Below, piece by piece: positions 8,764-16,222 of a stretch of DNA of 33,283 nt (positions within the stretch are counted from its first letter, which is position 1; the number at the start of each line of letters is the position of its first letter). The notes beneath the pieces are model-generated. The model had not been told where the DNA came from, did not search any database, and saw nothing but the letters and a program-made list of their open reading frames with translations. Location of the stretch: assembly GCA_022826345.1 (NCBI GenBank), contig JAJDVB010000095.1, forward strand, positions 1-33,283, written 5' to 3'. A program made the position numbers and the translations under genes. Source of the DNA: Alphaproteobacteria bacterium. GTDB taxonomy: Bacteria > Pseudomonadota > Alphaproteobacteria > UBA828.

Positions 8764-9555
8764 CTACCGCCCCTGAAAACGTGGCACGCGCTTTTCGACG
8801 AACGCCATGACCGCCTCACGGTGATCGTCGGTAGAGCCGAGGACGCCGTAGGTGGCGGAAGCCCGGTCCAGCCCGGCGCGAAGATCGCCGCCGATGCCAT
8901 CGCGCACCAGCCGCTTGATGGCGCGGATGGCCAACGTCGGCCCGTCCGCCAGTTGGCGCGCGAGTTCCATGGTCTGGGGGATCAACTCGTCGTCGGCGCA
9001 GACCCGGTTGACGAGGCCGATGCGCTCGGCCTCCGCCGCGTCGATGGCCTCACCCGTCCAGAGCAGCTCCAGCGCCTTCGCCTGGCCCACCACCCGCGGC
9101 AGCCAGTGCGCCCCGCCCGCGCCCGGCGCGAGCCCGACCTTGACGTAGGTCTCCGCAAACCTGGCCGAGGCCGCGGCGAAGCGCAGGTCCATCGCGAGCG
9201 CGAGGTCGAGGCCAGCGCCGATGGCAGCGCCGTTGATCGCCGCAATCACCGGCTTGTCCGTGTCGGCAAGGGTGAGCGGAATGCGATGCACGTGCTCGCC
9301 GATCGTCGCGCGCTGCTCGGCCGGCGCCTGCTCCAGGCCCTCCCCCATCAGCTCCTTGATGTCGCCGCCGCTGCAGAAGGCCTTGCCCGCCCCGGTCACC
9401 ACCACCACGTTCACGTCCTCGCGGTCGCGACAGTCCGCGAGCGCTGCCGCCCAGGCGTCGATCATGGAGCGGGTGAAGGCGTTGCGACGCTCGGGCCGGT
9501 TGAGCGTGATCGTCGCGATGCGCTCCGCGACCTCCAGGCGGATCTCGTCGCTCAA
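8764..9555 (-). CDS. Enoyl-CoA hydratase/isomerase (crotonase) family protein
   Basis: A 263-residue crotonase-fold protein. Both oxyanion-hole regions are present: AFCSGGDIKEL and NGAAIGAGLDLALAMDLRFA. By alignment from memory with rat enoyl-CoA hydratase, however, the first catalytic glutamate is Asp (GAGLD) and the second is Tyr (ETYVKVGLAPGAGG in place of QPEILLGTIPGAGG). A standard hydration mechanism is therefore doubtful, and isomerase, hydrolase or lyase activity on a CoA thioester is as likely. The start is TTG 9555, supported by AGGAAGGAG 7 bases upstream. The TTG overlaps the upstream dehydrogenase stop (TTGA), so translation is probably coupled. A longer upstream frame is a shadow of that dehydrogenase. 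Confidence 0.87.
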   Translation of the reverse strand: MSDEIRLEVAERIATITLNRPERRNAFTRSMIDAWAAALADCRDREDVNVVVVTGAGKAFCSGGDIKELMGEGLEQAPAEQRATIGEHVHRIPLTLADTDKPVIAAINGAAIGAGLDLALAMDLRFAAASARFAETYVKVGLAPGAGGAHWLPRVVGQAKALELLWTGEAIDAAEAERIGLVNRVCADDELIPQTMELARQLADGPTLAIRAIKRLVRDGIGGDLRAGLDRASATYGVLGSTDDHREAVMAFVEKRVPRFQGR

Positions 9556-10622
9556 GGGTGGTCTCCTTCCTCTGCTGCAGCGCCGCCGGCAGCCTCCGCT
9601 ACCGCGTCGCCGGAAGCAGCGACCATCGCGGGCCAGAGCGCAGCGCCGCCGCCCCGCGCGGTTTCGGAACCGAGCACCTGCCACCAGTGGGCCTCGTTGC
9701 CGCACTCGTCGCGCCAGGCCCAGAGCCGCTTGGTCCAACGGTGCAGATCGTGCTCGGCGGTGTAGCCGATGGCGCCGTGCACCTGATGCGCGAGACGGGC
9801 GACCGTGCCTGCCGCCTGGCTTGCTCTCGCCTTGGCGGCGGCGAAGGCGAAGGGGGTGCCCGCCTCCGCCGCGGCATCCACCGCCGCCCCTGTGGCTGCC
9901 GCCTCCCCGGCAATTTCGGCCAGATAGTGCTGAATCGCCTGGAAGCGCTTGAGCGGGCGGCCGAACTGCACGCGCTCGCCCGCGTAGCGCAGGCTCATGG
10001 CAAGGACCTGCTCCATCGCGCCCCGCAGCTGGGCGGCGCGGGCGAGCGCCATGAGTGCGAAGCCGTCCACCTCCGGTGGCAGGGAGGCCAAGAAGTCCGG
10101 CCGGCCGGAGACAGCGACGTCGTCGCGCGGCTCGCCGGCCAGGTTCACACCTTCGACCACGTTGCTGGGCGTGAGGAAAGCCAGGCCATGGCCCGGTGCG
10201 CCCACCACCAGCACCGCGGCGATCCGCGCCCATGGCACCCTCGGCAGGATGGCGGCGTCGATGTCCTCTCGCACCGCCGGCTGCGCGGCCAGCGGGCCGG
10301 TCGGCGGCGCATAGAGGGTGAGCGGGCCGTCCGGCACCTCGGCCCCGGCGCGGTGGCAAAGCAGGGTCCCGATCATCGTTTCCGCGACCGGGATCGGCGC
10401 GGCATGGCGACCCGCCGCCCGCAGCACTGCAAGCCCCGCCGCGAGACCGGCGCCTTTGGCTTCCTCGGGCAACGCCGCCCTCGCGAGCCCAGTCTCGGCG
10501 AAGATCTGCCAGAGCTGTTCGGGCCAGAAGCCTTCCGCGAGCGTCGCGCGCGCGCCCTCGCTCTCCGCCGCGAACATGTCGTCGGCAGTCTGCTCGACCA
10601 GGCGCGCCGTCTCGTCGCTCAT
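9552..10622 (-). CDS. Acyl-CoA dehydrogenase family protein, second (divergent) subunit
   Basis: A 356-residue acyl-CoA dehydrogenase-fold protein. The C-terminal helical domain is recognisable: a segment with RYAGERVQFGRPLKRFQAIQ, then VHGAIGYTAEHDLHRWTKRLWAW. The middle domain is reduced and lacks a clear FAD/substrate-binding segment of the SEPxxGSD type. In this family such short, poorly conserved proteins usually pair with a complete dehydrogenase to form alpha2beta2 heterotetramers, as described for steroid side-chain enzymes in actinobacteria. The complete partner is encoded immediately upstream, 7 bases away. ATG 10622 is preferred to the frame opening at 10649, which would run back into the partner gene; GTGAGGGG precedes the ATG closely. 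Role: alpha,beta-desaturation of an unidentified acyl-CoA. Confidence 0.86.
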   Translation of the reverse strand: MSDETARLVEQTADDMFAAESEGARATLAEGFWPEQLWQIFAETGLARAALPEEAKGAGLAAGLAVLRAAGRHAAPIPVAETMIGTLLCHRAGAEVPDGPLTLYAPPTGPLAAQPAVREDIDAAILPRVPWARIAAVLVVGAPGHGLAFLTPSNVVEGVNLAGEPRDDVAVSGRPDFLASLPPEVDGFALMALARAAQLRGAMEQVLAMSLRYAGERVQFGRPLKRFQAIQHYLAEIAGEAAATGAAVDAAAEAGTPFAFAAAKARASQAAGTVARLAHQVHGAIGYTAEHDLHRWTKRLWAWRDECGNEAHWWQVLGSETARGGGAALWPAMVAASGDAVAEAAGGAAAEEGDHP

Positions 10623-10629
10623 GGGCCCC

Positions 10630-11787
10630 TCACCTGACTCCCAGGCCACGGGCGATGATCGAGCGCAGGACCTCGTTGGTGCCGCCGCGTAGCGTGAACG
10701 AGGGCAGTCCCAGCACCGTCGCGCCCAGCGCGGACTCGAGCGACGGCGCGTTGGCGCTTCCCACTAGGGCGGGCTCCAGCGGGACGGCGCGGCGCAGCGT
10801 CTCGACGACCTCGGCCTCGAAGCGTGTGCCCATGTCCTTGACGATGGCGGCCTCGACCTCCGGTAGCTCCCCTTTCTCCAGCTGGCCTGCGACCGCGAGT
10901 GACATGGCGCGGAGCGCATAGAACTCCGCCGCAAGCCGTCCGATCGCCTCGGCGAGGCGCGGCTCGGGCTCGGGGCCCGCCGCCTCGACCAGCGCGGCGA
11001 AGAGATGGAAGGTGCTGAGAATGCGCTCGGGCCCGCTCCGCTCCAGCGCCAGCTCGCCGGTCACCTGACGCCAGCCGTCGCCCTCCTGGCCGATCAGTCG
11101 GTCGGCGGGAATCACCACGTCCTCGAAGACGCATTCGTTGAAGTCGTGCTTGCCGGCCAAGTTGACGATCGGACTGACCTTCACGCCATCGGCTTCGAGG
11201 TCGATCAGGAACTGGCTGAGGCCCTCGTGGCGGCTCTCGCCGGCAGGTCCCGTGCGGCAGAGCGCGATCATGTACTGCGAGCGGTGGGCGTTGCTGGTCC
11301 ACACCTTGGTGCCGTCGATGCGCCAACCGTCCGCCGTCCGCTCCGCGCGGGTGCGCACCGAGGCGAGGTCGGACCCTGAATCCGGTTCGCTCATGCCGAT
11401 GGCGAAATAGCACTCGCCGGCGGCGATCCGGGGGAGGATCGTTTGGCGCTGTTCCTCGCTGCCGAAGCGCAGCAGCAGCGGGCCGCTCTGCCGGTCCGCC
11501 ACCCAGTGGGCGTAGACCGGAGCACCGGCCGCCAGCAACTCCTCGATCACGACGTAGCGCTCCAGCGCCGAGCGCTCGTGCCCGCCGTAGCGCTTGGGCC
11601 AGCACATGCCGATCCAACCCCGCGCGCCGAGCGCTCGGCTGAAGGTGGCTGACCAGTCCGAGCCGAAGTCGGAATCGGGCCGCCAACCCTCGGCGGCTTG
11701 CGAGTCCGCGAGGAACGCCCGCACTTCGGTGCGCAGCGCATCGGTGCCGGGCGGCATCGCCGGCGGCGGGAAATCGAAGCCCGTCAC
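10630..11787 (-). CDS. Acyl-CoA dehydrogenase, first subunit
   Basis: A 385-residue flavoprotein with the complete family layout: N-terminal helical domain, FAD/substrate segment GMSEPDSGSD (131-140), middle beta domain (KVWTSNAH), and C-terminal domain ending LRGGTNEVLRSIIARGLG. The usual catalytic glutamate of medium-chain enzymes (YEGTNE) is replaced by Gly (RGGTNE). A glutamate in the helix around 249-254 (LERSGPERIL) could serve as base, as in isovaleryl- or long-chain-type enzymes. It starts at GTG 11787 with AGGAGG 12 bases upstream. It leads a coupled four-gene unit with a second dehydrogenase, a crotonase and a threonine dehydratase-like enzyme. Natural substrate unknown; the paired layout argues against plain straight-chain fatty acids. 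Confidence 0.9.
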   Translation of the reverse strand: MTGFDFPPPAMPPGTDALRTEVRAFLADSQAAEGWRPDSDFGSDWSATFSRALGARGWIGMCWPKRYGGHERSALERYVVIEELLAAGAPVYAHWVADRQSGPLLLRFGSEEQRQTILPRIAAGECYFAIGMSEPDSGSDLASVRTRAERTADGWRIDGTKVWTSNAHRSQYMIALCRTGPAGESRHEGLSQFLIDLEADGVKVSPIVNLAGKHDFNECVFEDVVIPADRLIGQEGDGWRQVTGELALERSGPERILSTFHLFAALVEAAGPEPEPRLAEAIGRLAAEFYALRAMSLAVAGQLEKGELPEVEAAIVKDMGTRFEAEVVETLRRAVPLEPALVGSANAPSLESALGATVLGLPSFTLRGGTNEVLRSIIARGLGVR

Positions 11788-11879
11788 GGCGCGCGGCGAC
11801 CTCCTGCGCCGGACGGGGCTTCCGGCCTGCGGCGGGCCCGGTGGGATAGCGCGAACGTAATGTTCATGCGGGACTCGCC

Positions 11880-11917
11880 GGGATTAAGCGGGATAACTGG
11901 GATTAAGTGGGATACTC
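11880..11917. repeat. Two direct 19-base repeats containing GGGATTAAG-GGGATA
   Basis: Unit 1 (11880-11898) is GGGATTAAGCGGGATAACT and unit 2 (11899-11917) is GGGATTAAGTGGGATACTC, 15 of 19 bases identical and directly adjacent. Each unit is itself two half-turn-spaced GGGAT words, and a further GGGATA lies at 11843. The array sits 93-130 bases upstream of the acyl-CoA dehydrogenase start, a reasonable place for an operator, but it could equally be a dispersed intergenic repeat. Confidence 0.6.
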
Positions 11918-11957
11918 CAGTGCCGGTGGCGGCAGGAGGAGTCGCTTGGACGACGAA

Positions 11958-12124
11958 CCCACCTCCCCCTGTCCCCCTCCCCCCAAGGGCGGAGGGGGAA
12001 CGTGGTGGCACCGCCCGTCCTCTCTTCCTTCCCTAGCAATGGTGCCGAGGGAAGGTGGAGGAGACCCCGACCTGCTCTCCCTCTCCTCCCCGCCGGGGAG
12101 GAGAGGGCCGGGGTGAGGAGGGGG
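11958..12124. repeat. GC-rich multi-hairpin intergenic element, copy 1
   Basis: A C-rich half with hairpin CCCCCTCCCCCC/GGGCGGAGGGGG (about 11972-11998) starts the element. A middle hairpin CCTTCCCT/AGGGAAGG (about 12028-12056) follows, then a right hairpin CTCTCCTCCCC/GGGGAGGAGAG (about 12080-12105). The outer ends match copy 2 at 31476-31588 in inverted orientation, while the middle differs. It lies downstream of the minus-strand hydroxyacid dehydrogenase, so it may also end transcription. Confidence 0.75.
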
Positions 12125-12269
12125 CGAACGAGCCCATGTGCGCACACCGAATTCATCGCGAGAACCTGACGCGGTCGGCGCACACCGTGCACCGCACTAT
12201 GGTGCGGGTCGCTCGCGCCCGAAGGGTCTCGCGCACGGTAATAGGGTGCATTCGGACAAGGGCGCGCGA

Positions 12270-13322
12270 TCAGCGGCCAAAGGTCTCGGCGTAGCGCGCG
12301 AGCTTGGCCCGCCAGGCCGCGTTGTTCAGAATCTCGCGGTTGACGACCGCCGCAGGCGCCTCGCCCCGCATCAAGGCCTTGCAAGCGACGATGTCGTCGG
12401 CGCCGAGCCCGGCGAAGCACTGGTCGGTCCAGGCCAGCGCGTGCGGCGCGAACACCACGTTGTCGAGCTTGAGGATGGGATCGTTCGGGTCCGGCGGCTC
12501 CGGGTCGAGCACGTCGAGGCCGGCGCCCGCGATCCGCCCTTCCCGCAGCGCTGCCGTCAGCGCCTTCTGGTCGACGGTGCCGCCGCGCGAGGTGTTCACG
12601 AAATAGGCCGTGGGCTTCATCGAGGCGATCAGGCGCTCGTCGACGATGTGGTGGGTCTCGTCGCTCAGCGGGCAGTTCACGGTCAGGATGTCCGACTCGC
12701 GACAAACCGTGTCGAGATCCACCATCCGCACGCCCAACTCCTCCGCCACCGCCGGGTCGGCATAGGGGTCGCAGGCCATGAAGTTCATGTCGAAGGGCTT
12801 GGCCATGCGGAACATCTCGGCCCCGATGTTACCGATGCCGACCGAGCCCAGCGTCTTGCCGACGAGGCCCACCCCCATGTGGGCGCCCTTGCGGGCGAAG
12901 CCGGGCGGGCCTTCCAGGGTCAGCTGGTGCTTGAGCAGGAGCTTGCAGGTGACCGCGAGGATCAGCGCGATGATGGCGACCGCCACCGGCCGGCGCACGC
13001 CGTTGGGCGTGATGACCAGCGCGATGTCGTTGTCGGTGCAGGCGGGCACGTCCACGCTGTCGTAGCCGACGCCGAAGCGCGCGACCATGGCGAGCCGGCC
13101 GTCGCTCGGCACGCTGGAGCGGTCGAAGCGCTGGGCCAGCAGGATCAGTGCGTCGTGCCCGGCAAGCTCGGACGCGTCCACCGGCCCCTCGCCGTTATCG
13201 AGATAGCGCCACTCGATGTCGGGGTCGTCGTCCAGTGGCGTGCGGTCGAACATGGGGAAGAGCGGCTCGCCCTCCGCCGTGAGAAAATCCCTGCTCAGTG
13301 CAACCCTAAACTTTTCAGACAT
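12270..13322 (-). CDS. D-isomer-specific 2-hydroxyacid dehydrogenase
   Basis: A 350-residue NAD(P)-dependent dehydrogenase of the D-2-hydroxyacid (phosphoglycerate/glyoxylate reductase) family. From ATG 13322, the Rossmann motif GIGNIG is at 162-167. The catalytic triad is Arg246 (NTSRGGTVD), Glu275 (LDPEPPDP) and His294 (FAPHALAW). The enzyme interconverts a 2-oxoacid and a D-2-hydroxyacid. ATG 13322 is favoured over the longer frame, which would run into the aldolase gene; AGGGGGA precedes it by about 10 bases. It is last in the operon, 16 bases after the aldolase stop. It could reduce or oxidise the aldolase product (for example glycolate/glyoxylate or tartronate semialdehyde level), but the substrate is an inference. 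Confidence 0.88.
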   Translation of the reverse strand: MSEKFRVALSRDFLTAEGEPLFPMFDRTPLDDDPDIEWRYLDNGEGPVDASELAGHDALILLAQRFDRSSVPSDGRLAMVARFGVGYDSVDVPACTDNDIALVITPNGVRRPVAVAIIALILAVTCKLLLKHQLTLEGPPGFARKGAHMGVGLVGKTLGSVGIGNIGAEMFRMAKPFDMNFMACDPYADPAVAEELGVRMVDLDTVCRESDILTVNCPLSDETHHIVDERLIASMKPTAYFVNTSRGGTVDQKALTAALREGRIAGAGLDVLDPEPPDPNDPILKLDNVVFAPHALAWTDQCFAGLGADDIVACKALMRGEAPAAVVNREILNNAAWRAKLARYAETFGR

Positions 13323-13338
13323 AACCCGTTGATCCCCC

Positions 13339-14139
13339 TTATCTCTTCGGCCGCCGCCGGCCGCGCTTGCATTGGGCGCGCAGGCCCTCTGCGCCCTCGC
13401 GCATGGACTGCTGCAATAGCCAGACATCGCCCGAATAGCAGATGAAGTCGAACCCTTCGTTGAACAGCGCCACGCCGGTCTCGACGTTGGGCACCAGCCG
13501 GCCCAGGGACTTGTTGTTCTTCTTCGCCGCCTGCACCACGCGCGCCACCGCCGCGATGAAGTCCGGGTGGTCGAACTGGCCCGCGATGCCCATGGAGACC
13601 GAGAGGTCGAAGTGGCCGATCCAGAGCACGTCGACGTCCTCGATCGCCGCGATGTCGTCGACGTTCTCGATGCCCTCGGCAGTCTCGATCAGGGCGACGA
13701 AGGTGCAGCGCCGGTTGGCGTCGCGCAGCTTCTTCTTCGTGTCCCCCGGCTCGTAGCGGTCGTGGGCGATCTGCAGCGCGACGCCGCGCTCGCCGTCCGG
13801 CGCGTACTTGACGTAGCTCAGCAGCTCCCGCGCCACCTTCGCCGAACCCACCATGGGCAGCATGATGCCCTCGGCCCCCATGTCCATGGCGCGCGCCGCG
13901 TGGTGGTATTCGCGCGACGGCACGCGGACGATGGCGGGCATGTCGCCCGCCTGCATGTAGCGCAGCATCTGCTTCAGCGTGTCGAAGCCGAAGCCCGAAT
14001 GCTCCATGTCGAGCAGCACGTACTCGCAGCCGGTAGCCTTCAGGATCTGGCCGATCCCCGGCGTGCTGAACTCGACCACGAAGGTGCCGACCTTGAGCCG
14101 GCCGTGGCGAGACATCTCCTTGAGGGCGTGTTCTGCCAT
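13339..14139 (-). CDS. HpcH/HpaI-type class II aldolase (2-oxoacid aldolase)
   Basis: A 266-residue TIM-barrel aldolase of the HpcH/HpaI family (2-keto-3-deoxy sugar acid and 4-hydroxy-2-oxo acid aldolases). Visible active-site elements are LLDMEHSGF with His47, Arg72 (IVRVPS), and the metal ligands Glu152 (LIETAEG) and Asp178 (WIGHFDLS). The family cleaves 4-hydroxy-2-oxoacids into pyruvate and an aldehyde with a divalent metal. The usual GP before the metal Asp is GH here (GHFDLS), a small variation. The gene lies 37 bases after the lactonase-like gene and 16 before the hydroxyacid dehydrogenase, which fits the cleavage step of a sugar-acid pathway. A short-spaced AGGGAAGG precedes ATG 14139; ATG 14115 is an alternative. 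Confidence 0.88.
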   Translation of the reverse strand: MAEHALKEMSRHGRLKVGTFVVEFSTPGIGQILKATGCEYVLLDMEHSGFGFDTLKQMLRYMQAGDMPAIVRVPSREYHHAARAMDMGAEGIMLPMVGSAKVARELLSYVKYAPDGERGVALQIAHDRYEPGDTKKKLRDANRRCTFVALIETAEGIENVDDIAAIEDVDVLWIGHFDLSVSMGIAGQFDHPDFIAAVARVVQAAKKNNKSLGRLVPNVETGVALFNEGFDFICYSGDVWLLQQSMREGAEGLRAQCKRGRRRPKR

Positions 14140-14176
14140 GTCCTTCCCTTTTTCGATCCGTCGGAATGCTTGTCGG

Positions 14177-16154
14177 CTAGGCGCCGATCTCGATACGCGA
14201 GACCGCGAACGGTGCCAATTCGAGGCGGCTGGGATCGCCCGGCTGGCCTGGGCTTGCGGCGAGGCCCGCCGGATCGGTCACCGCGTCCACGAAGTTGCTC
14301 GCATCCAGCCGGCCAATGGCAGCCGCGCCACCCGCGAGGCCCGAAACCGTCACCGTTTGGGGCGCCGGCGTGAGGTTGGCGAGCCAGAGCAGCGTCCCGC
14401 CGCCTGTCTCGTAGGCGAGCCCCAGCACGCGCGTGGCGTCGCCGCTGGACACGGCGCGCACCGCCGCCCCCTTCGCCGCCGCGAGCGCCGAGACGATGTG
14501 ATAGAGCGGCATCACCGCCGGCCCATCGAGATCGTCGAACCAGGGTTGCGGGTGTTCGGTCCTGCGATAGACCATGCCGAGCGCGCCGGAAGGTTGGCCG
14601 AGCGCCAGCGCTTCCAGACCGAGCGGCGCCACGCGGCAGGCATAGCCGAGCGTGAAGGCCGAACCCAGCAGGGCGCGGTGGCGCGGGTCCTGGCGGTTGA
14701 AGGAATAGCGCCCGTTGTCGCCGTTCTGGTGGACGTCCGGCCCGTAGGGGTTGAAGCGCATGCCAATGGCGCTCGGCGATGCGGTAGGGCTTGCCGCCCG
14801 CCAGCGCCTTGGCCGAGGCGACGATATCCGGCAGCGTCTGCAGGGTCTCGATCACCGAGAGGTCGTCCGGCTCGTGCACCACCGCGCAGGTGGCATGGGT
14901 CAGGAAGTCGAACAGGTCCGGCGTGGCGCAGTTGCGGTTGAGCTCGGTGAAGTTGGTGAAGACGCCGCCGCCCATACGAACGCCGGGGAAGGCTGCGCGC
15001 GCCGCGCCGTAGACCTCGTCGAAGTCCGGGATGCCGAGGGCCGCGATCTTCTCCAGGGTGAACTTCAGGAGGCGCGCCTGCTCCGGCACGATGGCGTCCG
15101 GCGCGAGCCCGGCATGCGCGGCGATCTCGGCGGCCTGCGCCAGCTCGTCGGCCACCGGCTGCTCGCAGGGCACCGTGATCTCCAGCACGACCTCGGCATC
15201 GAGGGCCTCGGCCAGGCCGCGGCCGGCGGCGAGCGCGTTCGCTGCATCGGGATCGCGCGGGTCGCATTCGCAGACGAGGTGCCCCGGCCCCAGCGCCTTG
15301 AGCAGGTCGAGCCCGTGGCCGAGGTGGTCGCGCTCAAGGTTGGCGACGCCGAGCCCGATCTCCGGCATGTACGTTCCGGTCTCGCCGCCGAGGGCGATCT
15401 CGATCGCCTCGTCGCCGCCCGCCCCGGTCGCCACGGCCGCCGAGCCGCCCTCGATGGTGAGCGTCGCCACTTGCCGCAGCCTCTCGCCCGCCGCCAGGGT
15501 GTAAGGGAAGGGCAGCGCCAGCGGGCGGTAGTAGGTCTTGTAGGACGCGTCAGTCCAGTTGCGCTGGTCCTCGGTCTCCCACGGGTCGGCGCCCTCAAAA
15601 GCGCAGGTGAGCCAGACCCCGGGCGACACCCGATGGCGCATGGCGGCTATGTCGTAGAAGGGCTGCAACGGCATGATCAGGCCGGGAAAGCTCGTCTCCT
15701 CCACCGTGCCGTCGCTGTGGGTGATGGTGCAGGCCTCGCCCGCTACGCCCTCCACCGGATGCAACACGACGAAGCCCGTCCGGCTGGTCCGGAACTCGGT
15801 CTCGGCCACGAACTCGACCGTGAAGACCAGGCTGCGCTCGCTCTCCGCCACGATCTCGGCGCGGAAGTCGAGCACGCCGTCGGGAGAGTCGATGCGCCCG
15901 TCGTAGCCCACGCGGAAGCCGCCGTCCTCTTCCTCGATCTCCAGGTTGGCGATCTCAGGCGCGCGGGTCTCCCAGCCCGCGCCGCGCACGACGAAGGCGA
16001 GGCCACGCAGCGCTTCCACGCCGCCGTAACGAATCCAGCGCAGCTTGCCGGCCTCGAGCGTGGCCGTGAGCGCGCCGGCGGTGATGGTCCGCGCTTCCGG
16101 TGCCTCCTGCTCGGTACCGTAGAGCGTGAGCGCCTCGCTGGGTGCCGTGGTCAT
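14177..16154 (-). pseudogene. D-apionate lactonase-like protein (ApnL family), interrupted by a frameshift
   Basis: Two reading frames together make one protein of about 660 residues. The first, from ATG 16154, carries an N-terminal beta domain (TLYGTEQEAPEARTITAG, TATLEAGKLRWIRYGGVEALRGL) and a TIM-barrel-like middle (VRMGGGVFTNFTELNRN). At residue about 460 it runs ...PYRIA and then turns into low-complexity out-of-frame sequence. The neighbouring frame resumes at the same place with SAIGMRFNPYGPDVHQN and continues to TAG-type end at 14177 as the C-terminal beta domain. The break lies at 14771-14780 and needs a net change of +1 or -2 bases. The three-part layout and motifs fit the ApnL family, which opens D-apionolactone to D-apionate; this is recognition from memory. 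ATG 16154 follows AGGGAAGGGG. The break may be a true mutation or an assembly error. Confidence 0.7.
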
Positions 16155-16222
16155 GTCCCCTTCCCTGCCCCGGTCGATTCCGGCCCGTTATAGCAGCGCC
16201 CGCGGCAAGCAACACCCGGCGC

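Larger units (their letters stand above)
11788..12269. other. 482-base non-coding stretch with two repeat types
   Basis: No convincing gene. From left to right it holds the leader of the acyl-CoA dehydrogenase operon, the 19-base GGGATTA tandem pair (11880-11917) and the GC-rich multi-hairpin element (11958-12124). A small stem CCGCAC-TATG-GTGCGG lies at 12192-12207. The 2-hydroxyacid dehydrogenase stop follows. The stretch separates two minus-strand operons. Confidence 0.7.

Noticed and set aside
11880..11917. CRISPR-like array
   Set aside because: Only two imperfect 19-base units, directly abutting with no spacers, and no cas genes.
14751..16193. 480-codon plus-strand frame opposite the ApnL-like gene
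   Set aside because: Shadow frame. The frameshifted minus-strand product has clear family-like motifs on both sides of the break.
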